From: Clostridium omnivorum
GTDB lineage: Bacteria; Bacillota; Clostridia; Clostridiales; Clostridiaceae
Assembly (NCBI RefSeq): GCF_026012015.1
Contig: NZ_BRXR01000001.1
Location: forward strand, 652,001 to 716,000
DNA: 64,000 nt
Direction of reading: 5' to 3'
This document shows, one piece after another, positions 17,771 through 25,598 of the stretch. The position numbers and the translations under genes were made by a program. Under the pieces are notes generated by a model. It saw only the letters and a program-made list of their open reading frames with translations, was not told the origin of the DNA and did not search any database. Every line of letters starts with the position of its first letter. Position 1 is the first letter of the stretch.

Positions 17771-20116
17771 TTATTTATTACCCCAAAAAATTCTTAGCTG
17801 CTGCTTTAGACTTTTCATCTCCTTAATTTTTAAATTAGGAAACCATTCTTTAGGAAACAGACTCTGATAGCTGCGACTTGAAAATCTTTCATCTATTAGC
17901 ATAATTATACCTTTATCATCTTCAGAGCGTATAACTCTCCCAGCAGCTTGAAGCACTTTATTCATGCCAGGATACATATAGGCATATTCATATCCCATTT
18001 CCTTTGTATCATTAAAATAATCTCGTATTATGTCTCTCTCAAGGCATAGCTGTGGCAAACCAACCCCTACTATTATTGCTCCTATTAATCTATCACCTTT
18101 TAAATCTACACCCTCTGAAAATATACCTCCCAGAACTCCAAATCCAACAAGAGTAGTCTTTGATTTTTCATCAAAGTTTTTTAAAAATTCTTCTCGCTGT
18201 TCCTCTGTCATAGATGGTTCCTGTATAATGGTATTAATATTATCATATCTGGTTTTAAATCTTTCTGAAACCTCACGCATATAACTATAAGATGGAAAAA
18301 ACACCATATAATTGCCCTGCTTAACTTTTACTGCCCCATTTATATAGTCAGCAATCACATCATAGCTTTTTTCCCTATATGTGAATTTTGTCTTTACATT
18401 ATCTAATACCATAATAGCTCTATTATCGGTATCAAAAGGCGATGTTAGTCTTATGCTATAATCCTCCAAATCTCCACCTAGAATTGCTTTAAAATATTCC
18501 ATAGGAGTTAAGGTTGCTGAAAAAAATATAGCGGGATTCCCTTTTTCGATAGATTCCTTTAATAACTTTGATGGATCAAGACAAAATAATTTTATCTTAA
18601 CATCCTCCTTGGTCTTCTCTACATAGGTTACAAATCTTTCATCATATAATTCAGAGATTCTAAGATAATTTAGCGCATTAAAATACATTTCTAATAATTG
18701 TTCATAATTTTCTGTTCCTTCGTTGATTAAAAGCCATTCTTCAGCAATAGTTGTAAATTTTCTAAGTAAACCATAAATTTCTTTATTCTCTTCCTTTGAA
18801 ATAAAGTGGTCTTCTTCATTGCATTGTTTTTTTGCTTCAATCATGGCTGAATTTATTTTAGTCAGAACATTAGATAATTTTTTATCCTTGTCTTTCATAA
18901 TTCTTTTCATTTCAAGGATAGGTTTTTTATATATTTCAGCAGAAAACATATCTCTTGCTCTGTCCACAAGGTTGTGAGCTTCATCTATTAAAAAAACGTA
19001 TTTATCTCCACTCTCAGCAAAAAACCTTTTCAGATTAACTCTTGGATCAAATACATAATTATAATCACATATAACACAGTCTGCAAAAAGACTTAAATCT
19101 AAAGAAAATTCAAATGGGCATACCTTGTGTTGTATAGAGTATTTCTCAACTATTTCTCTTGTAATTATATCTTCACACTGTAAAGTCTCCAAAATTGCAT
19201 CATTAACTCTATCAAAATGTCCCTTGGCATACTCACACTTTTCTGGGTTACAGATAGCCTTTTCCTTAAAGCAAATCTTTTCCTTTGCAGTAAGGGTAAT
19301 TGTCTTTATTTTTAGTCCTTTATTCTTCATTAATATAACTGCTTCTTCTGCCACTGAACGCGCAATAGTCTTAGCAGTAAGGTAAAATATCTTAGAAACC
19401 TTCCCCTCTCCGATGGCTTTTATTGCTGGAAATAAAGTAGATATTGTTTTCCCCGTGCCAGTAGGTGCATTAGCAAAAAGCTTCTTTTCTTCAATTACAG
19501 TCTTATATACTGCTACTGCCAATTCCCTTTGACCTTTTCTATAATTTTCAAAAGGAAAGCCCAAACTTTTAATAGCTTCATCCCTGATATTTACCCAGTC
19601 CCTGGTGTAATTTGCCCATATTAAATATCTATCTATAAGTCCAAAGAAAAATTCTTCTAGTTCTCCTTTTGTGAAACCTCTTCTTATATATTTAACTTGC
19701 TCACTGTCTAAATGAAAATAGCTTAGCTGTACCTCAATTTGTTCTAGTTCCTTTTGATATAGGTATATATACGCATAGCATTTGGCTTGTGCCCAATGCA
19801 GCAAATTATAATCATCATTAATAAGTTCAAGAGGATAAGTGGTACTTTTAATCTCATCAATAACTATGTAGTCACCTTCATGAATTATTCCATCTGCTCT
19901 TCCTTCTAAATTAAATAAAAATTCCTTATATTCAAATTTATGCTTTAATGCTACTTCTTTTTCGTACTCCTCACCTTTGCTCTTTTGTAGTTTTTGATGA
20001 GCCCTTGTTCCTTCCAGTGCTCTGCTGCTTCCTGTAAATCTGCTATCTAAGTTTCCAGCTCTAAGCACAAATTCCACAAGGTTTCGTACAGATATCTTCA
20101 CTTCTCTGTTTTCCAT
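17771..20116 (-). CDS. PD-(D/E)XK nuclease-DinG/XPD-type helicase fusion
   Basis: A 781-residue protein joining two enzymes. Residues 1-125 have the PD-(D/E)XK nuclease pattern of the Cas4/RecB type: GRAD with Asp75, IDEIKS with Glu88 and Lys90, and a QAKCY motif near 110-114. The rest is a superfamily 2 Rad3/XPD helicase with Walker A APTGTGKT (about 217-224), four Cys of an iron-sulfur cluster (about 282, 289, 294, 333), the DEAH box at 378-381 and C-terminal motifs GVGLPQLC and QAAGRVIRSEDDKG. It probably unwinds and trims branched DNA during repair. It is transcribed alone, divergent from the next gene. Confidence 0.87.
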   Translation of the reverse strand: MENREVKISVRNLVEFVLRAGNLDSRFTGSSRALEGTRAHQKLQKSKGEEYEKEVALKHKFEYKEFLFNLEGRADGIIHEGDYIVIDEIKSTTYPLELINDDYNLLHWAQAKCYAYIYLYQKELEQIEVQLSYFHLDSEQVKYIRRGFTKGELEEFFFGLIDRYLIWANYTRDWVNIRDEAIKSLGFPFENYRKGQRELAVAVYKTVIEEKKLFANAPTGTGKTISTLFPAIKAIGEGKVSKIFYLTAKTIARSVAEEAVILMKNKGLKIKTITLTAKEKICFKEKAICNPEKCEYAKGHFDRVNDAILETLQCEDIITREIVEKYSIQHKVCPFEFSLDLSLFADCVICDYNYVFDPRVNLKRFFAESGDKYVFLIDEAHNLVDRARDMFSAEIYKKPILEMKRIMKDKDKKLSNVLTKINSAMIEAKKQCNEEDHFISKEENKEIYGLLRKFTTIAEEWLLINEGTENYEQLLEMYFNALNYLRISELYDERFVTYVEKTKEDVKIKLFCLDPSKLLKESIEKGNPAIFFSATLTPMEYFKAILGGDLEDYSIRLTSPFDTDNRAIMVLDNVKTKFTYREKSYDVIADYINGAVKVKQGNYMVFFPSYSYMREVSERFKTRYDNINTIIQEPSMTEEQREEFLKNFDEKSKTTLVGFGVLGGIFSEGVDLKGDRLIGAIIVGVGLPQLCLERDIIRDYFNDTKEMGYEYAYMYPGMNKVLQAAGRVIRSEDDKGIIMLIDERFSSRSYQSLFPKEWFPNLKIKEMKSLKQQLRIFWGNK

Positions 20117-20268
20117 AAGATCAACCTTTTCTCTTTTCTACTGTATTGCTTTTATTATATCAGAACTTAATATAATAAATCTCACAATATTATCAAAAAA
20201 TTAATAAACATTTTACAGCATTTAACATAAATATAATCTTAGATAGTAATATTCAGGAGGGGGGGCAT

Positions 20269-20799
20269 ATGCATAATTTAAAATTACTAGGTTTTAAGCT
20301 CTACAACTTATTATTTTACTTTACGGTCTATTCCTTCTTAGGCTGGGGAATCGAAACCCTTTATATGTCTGTACAAGCAGGTCATTTCATAAAAAGAGGC
20401 TTTTTATTTGGCCCCTTTTGTGTAATTTATGGCTTTGGCGCACTAATTCTTATTGTTTTATTAACCCCAAAATGTAAGAATTTTGTCCAGTTCCTATTTG
20501 GTTCTATGTTATTAACTACTGCTCTTGAATATATTACAGGTTATGCTTTAGAAAAAATATACAACAAAAAGTGGTGGGATTACAGTGACCTTTTTCTTAA
20601 CATAAATGGATATATAGCTTTAAAGTGCACCTGCTTTTGGGGTATACTTTCTATTTTCTTAATTTATTTACCTAAACCTCATATTGACAAACTCATTAAT
20701 GAGATTCCGCTAAGAATAGGTACTATATTTTTCTATATACTTTCTATTTTTTTTATAATAAATGGAGCAGCTTCAATAGTACTTAATTTCTTTAATTAA
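20269..20799 (+). CDS. CmpB-like putative ABC transporter permease
   Basis: A 176-residue membrane protein with about five helices. The N-terminal signature FTVYSFLGWGIETLYMS, followed by KRGFLFGPFCVIYGFGA, is the hallmark of the family named ABC_trans_CmpB (a putative type IV ABC permease). The function of this family is not established and no ATPase is nearby. A strong CAGGAGGGGGG site precedes the ATG. It is the only plus-strand gene between 0 and 25 kb and ends at a shared bidirectional terminator. Confidence 0.83.
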   Translation: MHNLKLLGFKLYNLLFYFTVYSFLGWGIETLYMSVQAGHFIKRGFLFGPFCVIYGFGALILIVLLTPKCKNFVQFLFGSMLLTTALEYITGYALEKIYNKKWWDYSDLFLNINGYIALKCTCFWGILSIFLIYLPKPHIDKLINEIPLRIGTIFFYILSIFFIINGAASIVLNFFN

Positions 20800-20801
20800 G
20801 T

Positions 20802-20849
20802 AAAAAAAGATGTAGACTTATGATAAATTCAAAGTCTACATCTTTTTTT
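20802..20849. terminator. Bidirectional terminator between convergent genes
   Basis: A 16-17-bp stem AAAAAAGATGTAGACTT and complement, with A- and T-tracts, serves both the CmpB-like gene (plus) and the XRE-TPR gene (minus). The right arm contains the last codons and stop of the minus-strand gene. Confidence 0.9.
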
Positions 20850-22086
20850 CAAGAGTTACAGCAAGATTAAAATATTTAACTGCATCTCTAGTTTGTCCAA
20901 GTTTATGGTACATATTTCCCATCTCTATATATCTTTTATATATTTGAATTTTTGTACCAAATTTAAATAGTGCATCAAGGGATAAATTCATATACATCTC
21001 AGCGGAAAAAAGATTATTTTGTTTTTGCAAAATTATTGACTTGTAGTAATACCCCGTTTCAATAAACTTCACATCATCTAGTTCAATAGCAAAATTTAGT
21101 GCGTTATCACAAATACTCTGAGCTTCTTCTAAAACTCCATTTTCATAAAGTTCGTTAGTTGCCAGCAGCATAAATTCAACTAAATCTTCCTTATCATCAT
21201 CCGGATATAATTCTAAAGCTCTTTTTATATATTCAATAGCCTTATCCTTCATCCCTACGTCAAACATAGCTGTAGCATAATTATAAATTGCAGTAGCCTT
21301 AGGTCTTATATCTGATTTATAAAGCTCATAAGATTTTTGTTCATACATTTCAAATTTACCCTTGTCCATACTTATTGAAAGCATAGCAAGCATATGATAA
21401 GCCTCGGCTTTTCTAAAGTCACCTTCCAAATATTGAACTAAATCCTCTAATCTAACAGCTATCTCATAAGCCCTATCATAATTCTCCACCATTATATGAC
21501 ATGCAGCCTCATTATAAGTAGCCTTTGCCAAAATAATAAAATCGCCCTTTTCTTTTGCAGACTTTCTTATATTATTATAGTAGTTAGATGCTTGAGCATA
21601 CTCTCTAGTCCTAAATAGAAATCTTGCCATATCCATGTAATAAATTAATTCATTATCTTCTTTCTGACACTTTTGAAAATAATCATAATATTGAGAATTA
21701 ATGGATTGTATCTTCTCATTCATATTATGGTCCAAATAATAGTTGAACAATATGTGCATTAACTGAAAGCAAATATCAGTATAGTTACTGCTTTCGGCAT
21801 AACCTAAGTTGTATATAACTTTTTCTTCAAAATTGTCCAAGTTTCTATTATTAAGCTGCTCAACATTTTTTTCAAGCTGCTCCCTAATACCTTGACTTAA
21901 ATAATCAACGTCTAAATTTAGCTTTTTTGCTATTAGTTCTAATATCCATTCTTCAGCCTTTACCTTATCATTTTCAATACAGCTCATTTTTGAAACTGAA
22001 ACTTTATCGCCGCATATATCCTTTAAGGTATACCCATTGTAAACTCTTGCTCTTTTAATTTTTTCTCCCGTGGATAATATCTCCAT
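20836..22086 (-). CDS. XRE-TPR transcriptional regulator (paralogue 2)
   Basis: A 416-residue protein with an N-terminal XRE helix-turn-helix (about residues 7-60, motif KIKRARVYNGYTLKDICG) and TPR repeats from about 100 to the end (for example EYAQASNYYNNIRKSAKEKG and DAVKYFNLAVTLEKK). This architecture matches peptide-sensing RRNPP-like regulators, though no signalling peptide gene is visible next to it. It is a paralogue of the adjacent 434-residue gene; they begin with the same MEILS-GEKIKR start. The last codons lie in the terminator stem. It is 20 bases from its partner, so the two are probably co-transcribed. Confidence 0.83.
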   Translation of the reverse strand: MEILSTGEKIKRARVYNGYTLKDICGDKVSVSKMSCIENDKVKAEEWILELIAKKLNLDVDYLSQGIREQLEKNVEQLNNRNLDNFEEKVIYNLGYAESSNYTDICFQLMHILFNYYLDHNMNEKIQSINSQYYDYFQKCQKEDNELIYYMDMARFLFRTREYAQASNYYNNIRKSAKEKGDFIILAKATYNEAACHIMVENYDRAYEIAVRLEDLVQYLEGDFRKAEAYHMLAMLSISMDKGKFEMYEQKSYELYKSDIRPKATAIYNYATAMFDVGMKDKAIEYIKRALELYPDDDKEDLVEFMLLATNELYENGVLEEAQSICDNALNFAIELDDVKFIETGYYYKSIILQKQNNLFSAEMYMNLSLDALFKFGTKIQIYKRYIEMGNMYHKLGQTRDAVKYFNLAVTLEKKM

Positions 22087-22106
22087 GATTCATCACCTAT
22101 CCGTAG

Positions 22107-23411
22107 TTAAAAATCTTTTATTACACCAAGTTTCTTAAAAAGCTCCACTCCTTGATTAAGGTATTTTGCTGCCTCTTTATCGTCACCATAATCAACATAG
22201 AATTTACCTAAAATAACTGAAATTTCAGCAGCTTCTTTGTTATACTCCATGTTAGTAACAAAATTCAATGCCATCAAAAGAGTATTCTCTGACTCTTTAA
22301 TATTATCATCTAATATATCTACTCTATATTTTAATAGATAATAATCTACTAGAGCTTTATGATTTCCATTTCCAATGTTATTCATTATATCTTTAAGAAC
22401 TTCCCTAGAATTTTCAACATCCTTAAGCTTTATATAATTTTCACACAAATTAATAAGTGTCTCCACCAATCTATCATCCTTATTAATTTCTCTTAATTCC
22501 TTTGCCTTATTTAAATGTAAAAAGGACTCTTCTAGATTTTCAAATTCATAAAACAATTTCCCCAAATTGTTCTCTATTTCAGCCATATAATTTGCATCAT
22601 TTAGTTCTTTAAAAACATTCAATGTTTTCTTGGAGTACTTAAGAGCATTATCCATATCTCCTTTTTCTCCACACTCTTTTGCAAGAAGCAGCATTGATTT
22701 TGCATATTCCTTTTTCTCATCTAGCTGTCTAAACTTTTCCTTTGCTAAAAATGAATATTTCATAGCCTTATCAATATTTTCTACCTTAAAATAAGTATAT
22801 GAAATATAATAATATATTTCTCCTAGCAGAAAATCATTTCCAATATCGTTATCTGAGAATACTTTTTCAGCTTGATTAAAATAACTTGAGGCTGACTGAT
22901 AAGATTTAAGACTTAAAGTAATAATTCCTAGCTTTAGAAATGTATTTATTATATCTTCATAATTATTATGTTTAATAAATATTACATTTGCAGAAAGCAA
23001 AGCCTGCTGGGCAGCTGCATTTTCTTCTTTATCCATATATATTATGCCTCTGAGATAAAGATTCTTTGCCTTTTTATATTCCAAATTATATTTTTCAGCA
23101 TAATGCAGAGCTCTTTCAATATATTGCTCACCTAAATTTAAATCTCCATTTAATATATAAGATTCAGCTAAATTTTCATAATAGGTACATATATTCTCGG
23201 CCTGAGTTTCCTCGGATTCCATCAAATATTCTATTGATGTATTAAGTGCAATAGCCAAATATTCAAGCAAATCCATACTTGGATTTGACTTTCCTGATTC
23301 TACAAGGCTTATTTGTCCTGGAGTTATTCTATCCCCCGCCAAATCTTTTAGTGTCATATTAAGTTCTTTTCTTTTCCTTTTAATTTTTTCTCCTAAAGAC
23401 AATATTTCCAT
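22107..23411 (-). CDS. XRE-TPR transcriptional regulator (paralogue 1)
   Basis: A 434-residue regulator with an N-terminal XRE domain (MTLKDLAGDRITPGQISLVE at about 17-36, the helix-turn-helix) and about eight TPR units, such as GEQYIERALHYAEKYNLEY. The start MEILSLG is preceded by AAGGAAG at suitable distance; the GTG two codons earlier is too close to that site. The TPR domain probably binds a peptide or protein partner. Clostridial relatives regulate sporulation, solvent formation or quorum sensing, but the target here is not known. The upstream 300-base space has a 14-base palindrome that could be its operator. Confidence 0.83.
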   Translation of the reverse strand: MEILSLGEKIKRKRKELNMTLKDLAGDRITPGQISLVESGKSNPSMDLLEYLAIALNTSIEYLMESEETQAENICTYYENLAESYILNGDLNLGEQYIERALHYAEKYNLEYKKAKNLYLRGIIYMDKEENAAAQQALLSANVIFIKHNNYEDIINTFLKLGIITLSLKSYQSASSYFNQAEKVFSDNDIGNDFLLGEIYYYISYTYFKVENIDKAMKYSFLAKEKFRQLDEKKEYAKSMLLLAKECGEKGDMDNALKYSKKTLNVFKELNDANYMAEIENNLGKLFYEFENLEESFLHLNKAKELREINKDDRLVETLINLCENYIKLKDVENSREVLKDIMNNIGNGNHKALVDYYLLKYRVDILDDNIKESENTLLMALNFVTNMEYNKEAAEISVILGKFYVDYGDDKEAAKYLNQGVELFKKLGVIKDF

Positions 23412-23496
23412 ACTCACTCTTCCTTTACATAGAACTATAATAATTTATAAACCTAAAAAATAGCTACAAATAATGTCACTCATTATTAAGAGCATG

Positions 23497-23510
23497 TACA
23501 AAATTTTGTA
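23497..23510. promoter_or_regulatory. Perfect 14-base palindrome upstream of the XRE-TPR pair
   Basis: TACAAAATTTTGTA lies 86 bases before the paralogue 1 start. Perfect symmetry and position make it a candidate operator for an XRE dimer, but AT-rich palindromes also occur by chance. The rest of the interval 23412-23682 is AT-rich with no other recognisable feature. Confidence 0.4.
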
Positions 23511-23682
23511 GAAACTTCACCTAATACAATAAATTATTAAATATAATTAATATCTTCACATTTTTTTAATAACATTATAACATAGTTTTTAAGTTTGTTC
23601 TAATTTTTCAAGATTAATTTTCTAAATATACTCTAAAATAATTTTATGCGTCATAAAAAAACTCTTTTTTCTAAAAATTGAT

Positions 23683-23718
23683 AAAAAAGGTTCCAGGTTT
23701 ATACACCTAGAACCTTTG
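23683..23718 (-). terminator. Terminator of the small Met-rich gene
   Basis: The inverted repeat AAAGGTTCCAGGT/ACCTAGAACCTTT (one mismatch) is preceded on the left by a run of A's, which becomes a U-tract in the minus-strand transcript. It lies five bases past the stop of the 56-residue gene. Confidence 0.82.
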
Positions 23719-23722
23719 TAAT

Positions 23723-23893
23723 TTATCTCATTTTTCTCATCATGTCGTCCATCATATTTCCAATGGCACCCATCATCATATTGCTTGATCTTCTTATTCT
23801 TTTTTTTGTATGTCTATCTAGCTGGGGAGATATTAACATTCCTGCTGCAGCTCCAATCATAGCTCCTGTTGCAATTCCTTTAAAATAACCCAT
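23723..23893 (-). CDS. Small YtxH-like protein with a Met-rich tail
   Basis: A 56-residue protein beginning MGYFKGIATGAMIGAAAGML, followed by ISPQLDRHTKKRIRRSS and a tail with eight Met in the last 18 residues. The glycine/alanine membrane-like start followed by a basic segment resembles YtxH/gas-vesicle-like small proteins of Firmicutes. AAAGGAG lies upstream of the ATG, and the gene has its own terminator, which supports its being real. The Met cluster could bind Cu(I) or form a packed helix; its role is unknown. It falls below common ORF length limits. Confidence 0.75.
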   Translation of the reverse strand: MGYFKGIATGAMIGAAAGMLISPQLDRHTKKRIRRSSNMMMGAIGNMMDDMMRKMR

Positions 23894-23967
23894 ATTCTAA
23901 ACACTCCTTTCATAATTTATAGTGTTAGAATATGCAATTTTGTATTATTTAAACATTGAAATTACTG

Positions 23968-24414
23968 TTAACTGATTTCATCCATAGCTTCGTTTGCTAG
24001 TGCATCACATCTATTATTATATTGGTTATCTGAGTGACCTTTAACCTTAATAAACTGCACTTTGTGGTATTTTAACTGTTCTAACAACTTTACCCACAAT
24101 TCTTTATTTTTCACAGGTTCCTTGCTAGAATTCTTCCATCCGTTTCTTTGCCAATTTTCAAGCCACTTTTGATTAATTGCATTTATCACATATGCAGAAT
24201 CGCTATATAGTTTAACTTCACAAGGTTCTTTTAACATACTCAATGCTTCAATTACCGCAGTTAGTTCCATTATATTATTTGTTGTATCTATGGTAGCTTT
24301 TTTAACTTCCTTAGCAACACCGTTGTACATTAAAACTATTCCATATGCACCAATAGAATTTTCCTTGCCATTTCCTCTGCATGCTCCATCAGTGTATATC
24401 GTTACATTCTTCAT
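23968..24414 (-). CDS. rnhA: Ribonuclease HI
   Basis: A 148-residue RNase H type I that removes RNA from RNA-DNA hybrids. The carboxylate motif appears as Asp in [10 protein letters not shown], Glu in [12 protein letters not shown], Asp in [11 protein letters not shown] and a late Asp/His in [18 protein letters not shown]. The length is that of the single-domain enzyme; no hybrid-binding N-terminal domain is present. The start MKNVTIY has GAGGAG seven bases upstream and overlaps the upstream gene by 26 bases, so the pair is translationally coupled. Confidence 0.94.
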   Translation of the reverse strand: MKNVTIYTDGACRGNGKENSIGAYGIVLMYNGVAKEVKKATIDTTNNIMELTAVIEALSMLKEPCEVKLYSDSAYVINAINQKWLENWQRNGWKNSSKEPVKNKELWVKLLEQLKYHKVQFIKVKGHSDNQYNNRCDALANEAMDEIS

Positions 24415-25369
24415 ACTCTTTCTCCTCAGGTACATTCTTTTTTCCAAGCTTTTTAATAAAATCTATAAGTTTTCCAACATTTTCACTTCCAACCATCTTG
24501 GAAATATAAGCTACACCATTTTTGATAATTTCTATTATATTCTCTTTACCATTCCAATTCTCTAATATTATTTTTTCATCTATTTCATTTATAAGTTTAT
24601 TCATTACAAAAAAAGCAATAGCAACATCATCAATTTTTCCAATCATAGGTATAAAATCAGGAATTATATCAATTGGTGATGCAAGATAAGCAATTGCACC
24701 TCCAATTAAAATCTTTGTATCTATTCTAACCCTTTTATCTCTAAATAATCTCCAAAAAAGTGCAACAATATCTGGAATAATCATTGCATACTCTACTATA
24801 CTTTTATACTTTTCCGGTACCTTTTCTGTAGCATTGTCTCTAAGTTTTGCATAGTTATCAGAAATTCTATCCATAGCCTTTTTTTCTTCTTTTTTATTTT
24901 TCTTGATGCTAGTTACTTCTTTATTAGGAGCATAAATTAAATCCTCCACTTCAGCCTCAATTGTGTTATTTATTGATTTTAAACTTTTTAGTTTAAAGTA
25001 AACATAAGGCACAACTTTTGTAATTAAATTTAAATCCAAGGTTACAACATCTTTGTCTACAAATATCCCATTATCAGAAAAATCACTTAGTATCTTTTTT
25101 AAAGCAAAGTTCTTAACCGGAGTAAAAATACCTAGTTTTGAAATCTTTATACTAAATATTTTAATATTTATATTATTTTCATATATATTTCCAAAGCCTA
25201 TTTGGGCTTTAAAAGGAATTTCTACACCTTTTTTATAGCTCCCTTTTACAGTAATAATATCTGCTAACTCTATATCACTTATTATTAATCCTTCAACTTG
25301 CACATACTCATCAATGATTTCCATTATATCTGCTGCAGTTAAAACAGCTTTAACTGATGATAACTTCAT
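24389..25369 (-). CDS. DUF1232 (YkvA-like) protein
   Basis: A 326-residue protein. Residues about 215-260 ([20 protein letters not shown], then [11 protein letters not shown]) are the DUF1232/YkvA signature, a short membrane-associated segment often found near stress or envelope genes. The N-terminal 150 residues look like a beta-rich, lipid-binding-like fold and are not recognised. It overlaps RNase HI downstream. The DUF1232 function is unknown. Confidence 0.8.
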   Translation of the reverse strand: MKLSSVKAVLTAADIMEIIDEYVQVEGLIISDIELADIITVKGSYKKGVEIPFKAQIGFGNIYENNINIKIFSIKISKLGIFTPVKNFALKKILSDFSDNGIFVDKDVVTLDLNLITKVVPYVYFKLKSLKSINNTIEAEVEDLIYAPNKEVTSIKKNKKEEKKAMDRISDNYAKLRDNATEKVPEKYKSIVEYAMIIPDIVALFWRLFRDKRVRIDTKILIGGAIAYLASPIDIIPDFIPMIGKIDDVAIAFFVMNKLINEIDEKIILENWNGKENIIEIIKNGVAYISKMVGSENVGKLIDFIKKLGKKNVPEEKEYEECNDIH

Positions 25370-25491
25370 TATCCCTTCCCCCTATCTTATTCCATGTAGA
25401 AGCATACTTAAAGTATATAATAAATCAAAATTAATGCAATAACCATTTCAATTATTAACAGAAATTACTATACCAACTTTTATGATTTTCG

Positions 25492-25520
25492 TTAGACTAT
25501 AAATTTAAAACCACTATAAT
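25492..25520 (+). promoter_or_regulatory. Promoter of the ftsH-like gene
   Basis: TTAGAC (25492-25497), a 17-base spacer and TATAAT (25515-25520) form a sigma-A-type promoter, about 80 bases before the ATG. The -35 is weak and the -10 perfect. Confidence 0.6.
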
Positions 25521-25598
25521 AATATTATGACGGAACAATACAGAAGACTTAGCAATTAATAATTGTTACGCATCTCAAAGGAATACAGGAGGGAAAAT
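25509..25598 (+). repeat. 45-nt ribosome-site repeat before the ftsH-like gene
   Basis: The 45 bases 25554-25598 end exactly at the ATG and match the three 45-base units found before znuB: 34 of 45 identities with the last unit and 32 with the first, counted by hand. Shared parts are AATTAATAATT at the left, AAGGAATAC at unit positions 25-33 and the ribosome site AGGAGGG at 34-40. The preceding 45 bases (25509-25553) hold only a weak copy, with AATACAG and a degenerate AGGAGG at the same unit positions. Confidence 0.75.
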
